Position numbers and translations under genes: made by a program. A stretch of 64,000 nucleotides of DNA from JBFLYO01 sp040756745 (GTDB lineage: Bacteria > Bacteroidota > Ignavibacteria > UBA10030 > UBA6906): positions 3,647 through 67,646 of the forward strand of contig JBFLYO010000019.1 of the NCBI GenBank assembly GCA_040756745.1. Direction: 5' to 3'. Shown one piece after another: positions 17,543 to 27,006 of the stretch (the first letter of the stretch is position 1; each line of letters begins with the position of its first letter). The notes beneath the pieces were generated by a model. That model was given only the letters and a program-made list of their open reading frames with translations. It was not told the DNA's origin and did no database searches.

Positions 17543-18046
17543 TCAGCGAAGGAGGAGGACGTAGAGTATGCTGCGGATGGTGCCGTCTCGTCCACAACGA
17601 ACCATGAATTTCAAGCTGTCCTTTGCCAAGGCGTACTCCTCGTAGGCTCTCGACCCCTGCCGGACAACAAATACTTCGGCGATCACAACACCCTCTTCAT
17701 CCCGTGAGACAAAGAGAATGCCGCGGGGGCGATCACCCGTGCCGTGATGTGGCATCCACGGTGCTGGGAACGTGCGGAGCGGCCGGAGGACATCGGCCTT
17801 GTACACCGAGATCTCGTCACCCTCCCGTACGGGACGGTCAAAGGGGAACCTGTCGATGGTGTACAGACTGTCGACGACGACTACGTCGGTGCTGGCCACG
17901 GCACTCATTTCGACCCCAAGAAACTGCGCGGTGGCGGGATGATGCAGGATCTGATCGATGATGCGTGCGTACATCGCAGCCGGCGTGGAGTCGACCTGCA
18001 TGCACGGGATTGCAGAAGCGAGCGTGAGGAGGGTGAGGATCGACAT
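17543..18046 (-). CDS. Hypothetical secreted protein
   Basis: 167 residues. Short hydrophobic N-terminus (MSILTLLTLASAIPCMQVDS), probably a signal peptide; then an alpha/beta domain with no recognised motifs (QILHHPATAQFLGVEMS, GILFVSRDEEGVVIAEVFVV). The DRPRG and YEEYALAKDSLKFMVR segments look conserved-protein-like, and the reading frame is complete. No function proposed. Confidence 0.55.
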   Translation of the reverse strand: MSILTLLTLASAIPCMQVDSTPAAMYARIIDQILHHPATAQFLGVEMSAVASTDVVVVDSLYTIDRFPFDRPVREGDEISVYKADVLRPLRTFPAPWMPHHGTGDRPRGILFVSRDEEGVVIAEVFVVRQGSRAYEEYALAKDSLKFMVRCGRDGTIRSILYVLLLR

Positions 18047-18070
18047 CGGGCTCGACAGGCGGCTTGACCG

Positions 18071-18445
18071 TTATCCCAGAAATCCGTCCGACTTGAACCT
18101 GCGGTATCCCTCACGGGTCAGACGGCGGAGCTCGGCAAAGAGCGCCCTTTCAACCGTGGTGAAATTGAAACAGGACTTCCCCTGCATATGCTTTCTTAGT
18201 GCAGGCGAGGCGTTCCGCAGAAGCTCAGGATAGGCATAGACAGGCATCAGGTGGAAGCTGACGTACGACTTGCCGATCCTCGCGGCACCAAAGAATGCCG
18301 GTTTCTTGTTCTTCGGCCAGATGTAGTGCGTGTTGAGGTAATACAGAGCTTTCGTGTCTGCAACGACGACCATTCTGCCAGCATAGGGGCGGAGAATGTC
18401 CCGGAGCTTCACGAATACTTCATTGAACCCGGCCCTGGTCTTCAT
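18071..18445 (-). CDS. DUF1801-like small protein
   Basis: 124 residues. Recognisable conserved stretch KKPAFFGAARIGKSYVSFHL followed by PALRKHMQGKSCFNF and a C-terminal ALFAELRRLTREGYRRF, resembling the DUF1801/YdhG group of small soluble proteins (assignment from memory). No catalytic residues can be named. The ATG at 18445 has GAGGTGA eight bases upstream and is preferred over the frame start at 18463. Confidence 0.65.
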   Translation of the reverse strand: MKTRAGFNEVFVKLRDILRPYAGRMVVVADTKALYYLNTHYIWPKNKKPAFFGAARIGKSYVSFHLMPVYAYPELLRNASPALRKHMQGKSCFNFTTVERALFAELRRLTREGYRRFKSDGFLG

Positions 18446-18478
18446 CGAATCACCTCGTCGCATCTACTTCATCCTTGA

Positions 18479-18937
18479 TTATCCCTGCCACCGCTGAAGT
18501 TCGATGATGTTCCCTTCGGGATCGGCGACGTAGCACCAGGTGACCTCGGCTCCCGTGGCAACCCTCAGGGTGACGATGTCGCCGACGGCCCCTCCGCCTG
18601 CGGCGAGGACCTCCTGGCGCGCGAGCACCACATCCTCGACTGCAAAGGCAATATGGCCGAACCCGGGACGATTGAGCGCTGAAGCAGATGCATCCTGCAG
18701 CCGGTCGTAGGTAAAGATTTCAAGCGTCGGTCCAGAATCCCCCCAGCCGGGCATGCGGAGATGCGTCCCGCGCAGAGCTGCCCCCTCAATCCCGGTCCCA
18801 CGCTCAAGTTCTCTGCCGCTGAAGTTTCGCTCGGGAGGAACCGGAACGCATCCAAACACACTCTGATAGAACTGCGCCAGCGCGCGCCAGTCGCGCGCAA
18901 TGAGGTTGGTATGAACGTACCGTGCTGAAGGGATCAT
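18479..18937 (-). CDS. VOC / glyoxalase-family protein
   Basis: 152 residues, two beta-alpha-beta-beta-beta repeats of the vicinal oxygen chelate fold. Seen: VHTNLIARDWRALAQFYQSV (first repeat, His metal ligand), LEIFTY, GFGHIAFAVEDV (second His), and YVADPEGNIIELQRW (final Glu). This metal-ligand pattern fits a divalent-metal enzyme of the lactoylglutathione lyase/dioxygenase superfamily, but the substrate cannot be stated. Part of a run of small minus-strand genes with short gaps. Confidence 0.85.
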   Translation of the reverse strand: MIPSARYVHTNLIARDWRALAQFYQSVFGCVPVPPERNFSGRELERGTGIEGAALRGTHLRMPGWGDSGPTLEIFTYDRLQDASASALNRPGFGHIAFAVEDVVLARQEVLAAGGGAVGDIVTLRVATGAEVTWCYVADPEGNIIELQRWQG

Positions 18938-18955
18938 GTGAAGTGCGGTGCGCCG

Positions 18956-19267
18956 CTATTTCAACCCTTTCGCAGATACCTCGTAGTGCTGGACGTTGGG
19001 TTCGAACTCCAGCAGGAACTTCTGATCCTCAGGGTAGTACTTCGCCTTTGCTATGTCCTCGCCGGCGAAACTCTTAATCGCCTCGATGGAGTCCCAGAAT
19101 GACAGGCAGAGAAAATGCGCCTCGGCGCCATCCAGCCGATGCAGGATGTACACTCCCCGGTTCCCCGGGCTTGTTTCATAATCCGGGATTGCGCGCCGTT
19201 TCAAGAACTCCAGGTACTCCAACGCTGCATCATTGCTTGTCCTGCCGTGCCAGATTCTGGCGATCAT
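18956..19267 (-). CDS. ABM-superfamily (antibiotic biosynthesis monooxygenase-like) protein
   Basis: 103-residue ferredoxin-like dimeric fold protein. Seen: MIARIWHGRT start, FLCLSFWDSIEAIKSFAGED and AKYYPEDQKFLLEFEPNVQHY, a pattern common to ABM-like proteins of unknown role. No cofactor motif. Neighbours are a VOC protein and an EamA transporter, so a small detoxification/housekeeping cluster is possible, as inference only. Confidence 0.75.
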   Translation of the reverse strand: MIARIWHGRTSNDAALEYLEFLKRRAIPDYETSPGNRGVYILHRLDGAEAHFLCLSFWDSIEAIKSFAGEDIAKAKYYPEDQKFLLEFEPNVQHYEVSAKGLK

Positions 19268-19380
19268 GATTTCCTCCCGCGATTCGAAATCACACCCTGC
19301 CTGTATCGGGGAAAGTACGGTTCATCAGAGACATTCGCAAAGAAAATCTGTGCGGTTGGCTCTCTCTCACCACATTGCAG

Positions 19381-20253
19381 TCAGCGACCTCCCATGTAAC
19401 GCACGATGTGTTCCCGTTTCCGCAGTGCAACACCGATCCCTCCGAGAATCGCAACGGTGGAGATTATCAGTCGAAGGGAGACCTCTTCGCCGAGGACCGG
19501 CAGTGCGCCGAACGCGGCGAACACCGGAGTTGCGAGCTGGACCAGTGCTGCACGTGTTGCCGATAACCCGCGCAGCGCGGCGTACCAGAGCACATAGCCA
19601 AGGCCCGAGGTGATCGCGCCGGAGATCGCCGCAAGGAGAAGGCCGCGGGGAGTGGCGTGCAGCCATGGCAGCGCAACGAGGGATAACACAGCAGCGAAAG
19701 GGAGAGCGCGAAAAAAATTGTCCACGGTTGCAGCAATGGGGTCCGTCGTGCCACGGCCGCGAAGCGAGTAGAACCCCCACGTAACGCCGGCAATTGCCAT
19801 CAGCGTCGACCCTCCCGGTGACGGTGCAGTCAATCCCGGCGACACCAGGTATACCAGTCCGCCGGCTGCAAGCATCATCCCTCCCCACTGCAAAGCATGC
19901 GGGCGTTCCCCTGAGAGCAGTCCTGCGAGAATCATTGTTCCCTGAACCGCCCCGAAAAGAATCAATGCGCCGGTACCAACGCTCAGCGTGACGTACGCAA
20001 AGGAAAACGCCGCCGCATACGCAAAGAGCAGCAATGGTGACAGCCAATTCCCCCTGTTCCACGACGGCCGACGCCTTCCCATGAAGACTGCGACGAGCCA
20101 GAGCATGGCCGCCCCTGTTGCGAGCCGCACTGCCGAAAAACCGGCGGGGTCGATGGCAAAATCCCTGAGCGCCATGCGGCAAAGCAGAGAGTTCGCCGCA
20201 AAAGCTACCAGGGCCAGGGCCGTCAGGATGGTCGTCCGGATCGGGATGCTCAC
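19381..20253 (-). CDS. EamA-family (DMT superfamily) permease
   Basis: 290 residues, ten predicted membrane helices in two five-helix EamA repeats, inner membrane. The conserved first-helix region has NSLLCRMAL and the second repeat YVLWYAALRGLSATRAAL, with QLATPVFAAFGALPVLGEE near the end as in DMT exporters. Substrate (metabolite or amino acid) unknown. Its ATG overlaps the stop of the upstream lipoprotein gene by four bases. Confidence 0.88.
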   Translation of the reverse strand: MSIPIRTTILTALALVAFAANSLLCRMALRDFAIDPAGFSAVRLATGAAMLWLVAVFMGRRRPSWNRGNWLSPLLLFAYAAAFSFAYVTLSVGTGALILFGAVQGTMILAGLLSGERPHALQWGGMMLAAGGLVYLVSPGLTAPSPGGSTLMAIAGVTWGFYSLRGRGTTDPIAATVDNFFRALPFAAVLSLVALPWLHATPRGLLLAAISGAITSGLGYVLWYAALRGLSATRAALVQLATPVFAAFGALPVLGEEVSLRLIISTVAILGGIGVALRKREHIVRYMGGR

Positions 20254-20699
20254 CGGCCGTGCGAGATGCGGAGCGTGGCCACATACGATGCAGGATCGAT
20301 CGGGACGTCGAGCACGGGGTAGGGGAGGAGGCGGTGGAGCGTCAACGTTACCCCGTCAAGCCGTATCGAGCGCGGGTCAAGCGTGGTGTGGAGTGTGCAG
20401 TCGATTGCGGTGGCCCTCATCCTGCTGATCATGAACCTCGTCCCCGCATCGCCCGCCCAGATGCACAACGCTCCTGTCGGACAACGGGAATCCGATGTCA
20501 CGCGGTCGAACGTGACCAGGAAATCTTCGGGCAGGATGCGAACGGATTGCCCCGGGCGCAGGTGTACGTCGGACGGCCCGCCGGTTATGACGTCGGTCAG
20601 AAGGTCCCGGTCGAGGCAGGAAGGGAAAGAGAAGAGGATAAGGATGAGGATAAGGGGGAGTAAGAGATTAAGATTAAGGAGTGAATGAATTCGGTTCAT
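20250..20699 (-). CDS. Putative lipoprotein with repeat-encoded signal peptide
   Basis: 149 residues. Signal peptide HSLLNLNLLLPLILILILF ends in a lipobox-like FPSC; the mature part is a small beta domain (VHLRPGQSVRILPEDFLVTF, CPTGALCIWAGDAGTRF). Function unknown. The hydrophobic leader is encoded by a low-complexity tract (about 20640-20690, repeats of GGATAAG/GATTAAG type) related to intergenic repeats elsewhere in the window. The ATG at 20699 has an AGGAG-like site and fits a promoter 80 bases upstream; the longer frame from 20774 would start at the transcription start. Confidence 0.65.
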   Translation of the reverse strand: MNRIHSLLNLNLLLPLILILILFSFPSCLDRDLLTDVITGGPSDVHLRPGQSVRILPEDFLVTFDRVTSDSRCPTGALCIWAGDAGTRFMISRMRATAIDCTLHTTLDPRSIRLDGVTLTLHRLLPYPVLDVPIDPASYVATLRISHGR

Positions 20700-20779
20700 G
20701 GCCAATCTCCTGCCAGCGGTCGCACTCCGGCGGATTGAGCGGGAGCGTAAGGTAACACGTCCGGTGTCGGACACACACC

Positions 20780-20808
20780 AATGTACATGTTCGGGAGGAC
20801 AGCGTCAA
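20780..20808 (-). promoter_or_regulatory. Promoter of the lipoprotein-EamA unit
   Basis: On the minus strand: TTGACG (20808-20803), 17-base spacer, TACATT (20785-20780). Predicted start near 20773 leaves a 75-base leader before 20699. Confidence 0.6.
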
Positions 20809-20853
20809 CAGCGCCCGGGCGACCCCCAGAAGGATCAATGGAAGGTGTGTGCG

Positions 20854-21402
20854 TCAGATCAAGAACGGGATGAAGCGCTTCGTGCGGCTCATGTACGTCC
20901 GATACGCCGTACCCAACGATGCGATACATTCAGACTCCTCAACGAACGCCGTAACGACAAGAAAGAGCGTCGCGATGCCGGCAACGAGCAGCGCAGCAGG
21001 TGAAGGGTCTTTACACAACACACCCCACGTGAGAAAGAGAAGCGAGCTGTAGAGCGGATGGCGGATGTACTTATAGATTCCGGTAGTGACGAGAAGGGTG
21101 GTTCGCTCGAATGCGTGCCGGCTGTCTCCGGGCACACGCTCGCCTGTCTGACCGCCACGCCGTAACTGGAGCACCCCCGCGACCACGAGATAGACCGAGC
21201 AGACGAGGAGAAGCCAGGACATGGATTGATGCAGCGAGAAGGGATCGACGAACCACCTGTCGATGTTCATAAGAATGAGAATAAGCATGGCTTCCCATGC
21301 AAAGAATCGATAGAAACCGTGCACACGGGGATTTGCGAGACTGGCCCAGGACACCCAGGCACAAAGTGCAGAAACAACGATGAAAAGAAGGGTCCTGCTC
21401 AT
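20854..21402 (-). CDS. Isoprenylcysteine/phospholipid methyltransferase-like membrane protein
   Basis: 182 residues, about five membrane helices, integral membrane SAM-dependent methyltransferase of the ICMT/PEMT superfamily. Seen: GIYKYIRHPLYSS, the diagnostic SAM-binding GxYxxxRHPxY motif, and the C-terminal EESECIASLGTAYRTYMSR (E-E ... G-x-x-Y-x-x-Y). The methyl acceptor is unknown; bacterial members act on isoprenoid-like or phospholipid targets. It starts 3 bases after the YkgJ-like gene. Confidence 0.85.
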   Translation of the reverse strand: MSRTLLFIVVSALCAWVSWASLANPRVHGFYRFFAWEAMLILILMNIDRWFVDPFSLHQSMSWLLLVCSVYLVVAGVLQLRRGGQTGERVPGDSRHAFERTTLLVTTGIYKYIRHPLYSSLLFLTWGVLCKDPSPAALLVAGIATLFLVVTAFVEESECIASLGTAYRTYMSRTKRFIPFLI

Positions 21403-21405
21403 AGC

Positions 21406-21771
21406 TCAGCGATGGCTCTGCCCGCGGCGCATCTGCTCGAGGAGCTGTCTCCCTTTGTCCCACACGCGCATGTCGAGTCTGCCGGTAAGGTGGAGTCGCC
21501 GGGCGGTTTCAAAGTCGATGCGTGTGGCCAGCGCACGGCAATCCGCCGAGCGGCAGAGCGACGGGGCGTGATCATGAATGCTGCATCCCCCCGCGTCAAG
21601 GTAGACGCACTCGCCGTTTGCTTTATGCGCCAGCATCAGTGCTCCCTTGACGTAGGGGTGGGGTTCGGTCAGGTACTCGGAGGGATCGTCTTCGGGCTCG
21701 AGTCGGATGGCGTCTCCCTGGCAGCAGAGAGTGCAGCCGTTGCAAGGCACGTGGGCGGGGCGCGAAGCCAT
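21406..21771 (-). CDS. YkgJ-family CxxCxxCC protein
   Basis: 121 residues. Cysteine cluster CNGCTLCCQGD at the N-terminus and GGCSIHDHAPSLCRSADC further on, the pattern of the zinc- or iron-sulfur-chelating YkgJ family. Molecular role unknown. The start MASRPAHVPCNGC at 21771 keeps the usual short lead before the first Cys; an upstream frame start at 21828 lies in repeat sequence and is rejected. Confidence 0.85.
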   Translation of the reverse strand: MASRPAHVPCNGCTLCCQGDAIRLEPEDDPSEYLTEPHPYVKGALMLAHKANGECVYLDAGGCSIHDHAPSLCRSADCRALATRIDFETARRLHLTGRLDMRVWDKGRQLLEQMRRGQSHR

Positions 21772-21803
21772 GGCACAAGATGGCGAAGAGAAGTCAGTAG
21801 TCA

Positions 21804-21860
21804 ATCGTAAGGGCAGAAGGGTGAGCACTCCCTATCGTAAGGGCAGAATATATTCTGCCC
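21804..21860. repeat. Direct repeat plus perfect 20-base palindrome
   Basis: ATCGTAAGGGCAGAA occurs twice (21804-21818 and 21834-21848). The second copy runs into the perfect palindrome GGGCAGAATATATTCTGCCC (21841-21860), 5 bases downstream of the acetyltransferase stop. It could act as the 3' end hairpin of the long operon, though no T-run follows on the minus strand. Confidence 0.75.
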
Positions 21861-21865
21861 CAACA

Positions 21866-22339
21866 TCACACATCTCCCAACGACACCTCCATAAATATAG
21901 CTCCTTCGATCGGGTTAAAGCAATACGGCGGGATCTTGCGGAAGCCGAGGGCAGTGTAGAGCCGGCGGGCATCATGCATGTCGGGCAGCGTGTCCAGGCG
22001 GACACGTGTGTAACCCTCAGTGCGTGCGCGGTCGAGGGCAGTTCGGCAGAGGGCCATCCCGATGCCCCTGCCCCGGTTCCCAGGGCGAACAAACAGGCGT
22101 TTGAGCTCAGCGATTTCCGGCGGCTCAAGCGGCCGGAGTGCCACGCAGCCGATGGCGAGGTCTTCATCCCATGCAATGAACAGTCCGCCCGATGGCGGGA
22201 CGTACGGTCCGGGGAGTGCTGCGAGCTCTTCTGAGAAGTGTTGGAACGCGAGATCGATGCTTAGTGACGCGGCGTATTCACAAAAGAGTGCCCGCGCAAC
22301 CTCAATGTGTTCCGGTGTCACCGCCTCGCGGATGGTCAT
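21866..22339 (-). CDS. GNAT-family N-acetyltransferase
   Basis: 157 residues. Acetyl-CoA binding motif A FVRPGNRGRGIGMALCRTAL (Q/RxxGxG/A) preceded by beta-4 IAELKRLFV, and motif B ARRLYTALGFRKIPPYC. A general acetyltransferase of amines; substrate unknown. Last gene of the probable operon that starts at 28131, 15 bases after DUF1697. Confidence 0.9.
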   Translation of the reverse strand: MTIREAVTPEHIEVARALFCEYAASLSIDLAFQHFSEELAALPGPYVPPSGGLFIAWDEDLAIGCVALRPLEPPEIAELKRLFVRPGNRGRGIGMALCRTALDRARTEGYTRVRLDTLPDMHDARRLYTALGFRKIPPYCFNPIEGAIFMEVSLGDV

Positions 22340-22354
22340 GCAGGCCGTTGAGCG

Positions 22355-22896
22355 TCAGAGGCCCAGGAGAGTTCCCAGCTTCATGACAGTGTTCCAGTTG
22401 CGTGCTGTCCCCCGCGTGCCGAGCCTCGACTCGATCAGTGTCAGCGTCAGCTTCGACCGGCCGACGCCATCGGGATACGAGACGTAGAGGTGCCTTCCCT
22501 TACCGCGCACGAACTCCCGGCCCACGATCGCCTCCTGCAGGGCACTGACCCGCGCCGCTGTCACAGGGGTTTTCAGGAACAGGACAAGAAGATGGCCGGG
22601 GTCGTTCTTCGCTTCGGCCTTGAGAGGATTCTCTGCCGTGACGCGCTTCCATTCCTCGGCCGTGCGGATCATGACGTGGGTGTCGAGTCCCAGTTGCTTT
22701 TTTGTCTCGGTTTCGAGAAGGCGCTCGAGACCGTCCCCTGCCCGGCTCCCCGCAGCGAATACCAGGTTGCCGGAGTTCAGAAGTGACCGGGGGTTCTTGA
22801 GCCCGAGGCCGGTGCAGAGCCGGACGAGATCGGCCATCGCAACGTTCTTTTTGCCGCCGACGTTGATGCCGCGAAGGAGAGCGCAGTATAAGACCA

Positions 22897-22897
<1 letters not shown>
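22355..22897 (-). CDS. DUF1697 family protein
   Basis: 180 residues. Diagnostic N-terminus YCALLRGINVGGKKNVAMAD and RSLLNSGNLVF, ending GTARNWNTVMKLGTLL, as in DUF1697. Biochemical role unknown. Start ATG overlaps the pyrG stop by one base (TAATG), so translation is probably coupled to pyrG. Confidence 0.9.
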
Positions 22898-24528
<1,631 letters not shown>

Positions 24529-24541
24529 AGCTACTCCTTCC

Positions 24542-25171
24542 TCATTTGGCGGTGCGCAACCGGTTGATGACGCCTGGGGTCACAATGCCACCCGATAGCA
24601 CCAGCTTCAATCCCTCCTCCACGCTCAGCGCCAGCGGGATCGCTTCAGATTTCGGGATCAGCGACAAGAACCCTGATGTGGGGTTTGGAGGATTCGGGAT
24701 GTACACATGATAGAACTCCTCCGCCGGCGGGCCGGCAAACGACGATTGGTTTGTTACAAACCCGACACAATACAAACCCTTGCGCGGATACTCAACCATG
24801 ACGACGAGCCGGAATGTCTTGCTCTTCTCGCCGACGTTAAATGCATTCACCAGATCTTTGATCGCACCGTACACGGAACGGACCAACGGGATCGATTGGA
24901 GCAGGTCTTCGAACCAGGCGAAAAGGACGCGCCCGACGAGGTTCCTGGTGAGGAGTCCGACCACGAGGATCAACACGACCATGGTGACGAACCCGAGGCC
25001 CGGGATCTGATACCCGATCCATGTCGTCAGCAATGGAGAAAAAATTCCGTCGATGGCGTTCAGCAGTGCCTGAAAAAACCAGTACGTCAACCCCAGCGGG
25101 ATGATCACGCCGATGCCGCGGAGGAAGGTCGTCCGGACATGTCCGAAGAAAGTTTTGCGGAGGCCGTTCAT
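24542..25171 (-). CDS. DUF502 family membrane protein
   Basis: 209 residues. Two N-terminal membrane segments (FLRGIGVIIPLGLTYWFF and GFVTMVVLILVVGLLT) followed by a soluble domain with the family signature IPLVRSVYGAIKDLVNAF and PNPPNPTSGFLSLIPKSEA. Inner membrane protein of unknown role, widespread in bacteria. Ends 13 bases before pyrG. Confidence 0.9.
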   Translation of the reverse strand: MNGLRKTFFGHVRTTFLRGIGVIIPLGLTYWFFQALLNAIDGIFSPLLTTWIGYQIPGLGFVTMVVLILVVGLLTRNLVGRVLFAWFEDLLQSIPLVRSVYGAIKDLVNAFNVGEKSKTFRLVVMVEYPRKGLYCVGFVTNQSSFAGPPAEEFYHVYIPNPPNPTSGFLSLIPKSEAIPLALSVEEGLKLVLSGGIVTPGVINRLRTAK

Positions 25172-25204
25172 GATGTCGCCTGGAAGTCAAGAGAAAGTTA
25201 GCAC

Positions 25205-25993
25205 TCACCGCTCCCGCGCCGCCGGTGACGACTGTTGCTCCACGATGCGCCTGACCCGTTCGAGATCCTGAGGCGTGTCCACGGAGGTACTGTCGTAGTC
25301 GGTCACTTCGGCATGAATCCTATGGCCGTGTTCGAGGATCCTGAGTTGCTCCAGCTTTTCCGCCTGCTCAAGCGGAGTCGGGCCCATCGTCGCATACGTC
25401 AAAAGAAAATCGCGGCGGAACACGTAGAGCCCAATATGCCGGTAGACCGGAAAACGGTTCAGCAGCTCCTCATCGCTGATGTCCCTTCCAAAGGGGATCG
25501 GCGACCGGGAGAAATAGAGGCAGTCACCGTTCCCGGCGAGCACGACCTTGGGCAGGCTGGCGTTGTGCAACTCCCCTGCTGTCGTGATTCGTCGGACCAG
25601 CGTTCCTGCTTCAACAGTCTCGTCCTGCAGAAGCGGCCGGATCGCCTGGTCGATCATCGCCGGCGGGATCAGCGGCTCATCCCCCTGCACGTTCACAATG
25701 ATTGCAGCGTCGTCGAGCGAGCGCGCAACGAACGCAATTCGGTCTGATCCGCTCCTGATGTCGGCGGGGGTCATAACGGCCTTGCCGCCGTGACTTCTGA
25801 CGGCGACGGCGATCCGATCGTCATCGGTTGCCGCCAGCACATCGTGCACCAGCGTCGCCTGTGCAGCGCGCTCCATCACGTGCACGATCATCGGCTTACC
25901 CCCGATGCTGGCGAGGGGCTTACCAGGCAGGCGCTCCGATGCATAGCGCGCCGGGATGATCGCTACGGTCCGCGGTGAGGTCGCTCCCGTCAT
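25205..25993 (-). CDS. kdsB: 3-deoxy-manno-octulosonate cytidylyltransferase (CMP-Kdo synthetase)
   Basis: Activates Kdo with CTP to CMP-Kdo for the inner core of lipopolysaccharide, cytoplasmic. 262 residues. Seen: nucleotide-binding VAIIPARYASERLPGKPL, VNVQGDEPLIPP with the metal-binding Asp, YRHIGLYVFRRDFLL and the C-terminal SVDTPQDLERVR. Evidence for a Gram-negative LPS-bearing host. Overlaps gatC by four bases (ATGA). Confidence 0.97.
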   Translation of the reverse strand: MTGATSPRTVAIIPARYASERLPGKPLASIGGKPMIVHVMERAAQATLVHDVLAATDDDRIAVAVRSHGGKAVMTPADIRSGSDRIAFVARSLDDAAIIVNVQGDEPLIPPAMIDQAIRPLLQDETVEAGTLVRRITTAGELHNASLPKVVLAGNGDCLYFSRSPIPFGRDISDEELLNRFPVYRHIGLYVFRRDFLLTYATMGPTPLEQAEKLEQLRILEHGHRIHAEVTDYDSTSVDTPQDLERVRRIVEQQSSPAARER

Positions 25994-26283
25994 CGGTCGC
26001 CGATGACCTTCGGGACTTTGAAGAACGTTGTCGTGCTCGCTGGCGCGTTCCGAAGAGCTTCCTCGCGTGTCAGTCCGGGACGCCGTTCGTCGGGCCGAAA
26101 TACATTGCTCAACTCGATGACGTGCGACAGGGGCTCGACCTTCGCCGTGTCGAGCCGGTTCAGCTGCTCCATATAGTTCAGGATCTCGTTGAGCTGCGAC
26201 GTCAGCTTCTGTTTCTGCTCCTCAGTGAATGTGAGCCGCGCCAGCGCGGCGACGTGTTCAACATCGTTGATGGTGACCGCCAT
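25990..26283 (-). CDS. gatC: Asp/Glu-tRNA(Asn/Gln) amidotransferase subunit C
   Basis: 97-residue GatC, the small subunit that stabilises GatA in the GatCAB complex forming Gln-tRNA(Gln) and Asn-tRNA(Asn). Seen: VEHVAALARLTFTEEQ, LNEILNYMEQLNRLDT, and FFKVPKVIG at the C-terminus. gatA and gatB are not in the window. AGGAG precedes the ATG; 3 bases separate it from plsC. Confidence 0.95.
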   Translation of the reverse strand: MAVTINDVEHVAALARLTFTEEQKQKLTSQLNEILNYMEQLNRLDTAKVEPLSHVIELSNVFRPDERRPGLTREEALRNAPASTTTFFKVPKVIGDR

Positions 26284-26286
26284 GGT

Positions 26287-26994
26287 CTACTCCTGATCGA
26301 CGTAATGCCGCGCGATGGCGGCGTGTACTTTATCCATCAGTTCCATTTCAGCATCCTTCCCGCCGCCCGTAGGGACTGCGATCGGCGTGTCGAGCACAAG
26401 TTCCACTTTTCCCGGGGTCACGTTGATGGAATGTTTCCGGAGGATTGCATAGCTGCCGTTGACGGTCAGCGGAACCACCGGCACGCCCGCCTTCAGGGCA
26501 AGGTTGAACGCTCCCCGCTTGAAGGGCTGGAGTTTTCCGTCCAGCGTCCGGGTCCCCTCCGCATAGAGCAGCACCGATGCACCCCCCCTGATCCGGTCAA
26601 TCGCCCGCTCGAGACTCTTCATCGCCTCAACGCCCCTTCCCCGGTCGATGCCGATGTAGGCGCCGTATTTCAATCCCCAGCCGAAGAACGGAATGACCTC
26701 CAGTTCTTTCTTGTAAATGATTCGTATCTGGTCCGGGATCCCTGCGAGGATCGCCGGAATGTCGAACATGCTTGCGTGGTTCGAGACATACACATAGTTC
26801 CGGCTGAAATCCACGTTGTCCAGTCCGGTTACCGTTACCTTCACACCGCTGACAAACAGCACGGCATGCGCCCACCCGCGTGCGATCGCATGGAACAGCC
26901 GCCCGCGCCGGCGGTCGACCCAGATGAGCAGCAGCTCCAGGATCGCGCTGGCGATGGAAATGGCGATGGCCGTAAAGAACCTGAGCGGTCCCAC
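26287..26994 (-). CDS. plsC: 1-acyl-sn-glycerol-3-phosphate acyltransferase
   Basis: Acylates lysophosphatidic acid to phosphatidic acid at the inner membrane. 235 residues, GTG start at 26994. Seen: N-terminal membrane helix (FFTAIAISIASAILELLLIW), catalytic NHASMFDIPA (NHx4D), GIDRGRG, YAEGTRTLDGKLQPFKRG (EGTR motif) and VPLTVNGSY. Complete set of PlsC motifs. Confidence 0.94.
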   Translation of the reverse strand: MGPLRFFTAIAISIASAILELLLIWVDRRRGRLFHAIARGWAHAVLFVSGVKVTVTGLDNVDFSRNYVYVSNHASMFDIPAILAGIPDQIRIIYKKELEVIPFFGWGLKYGAYIGIDRGRGVEAMKSLERAIDRIRGGASVLLYAEGTRTLDGKLQPFKRGAFNLALKAGVPVVPLTVNGSYAILRKHSINVTPGKVELVLDTPIAVPTGGGKDAEMELMDKVHAAIARHYVDQE

Positions 26995-27006
26995 AGTCGG
27001 GGGCTC

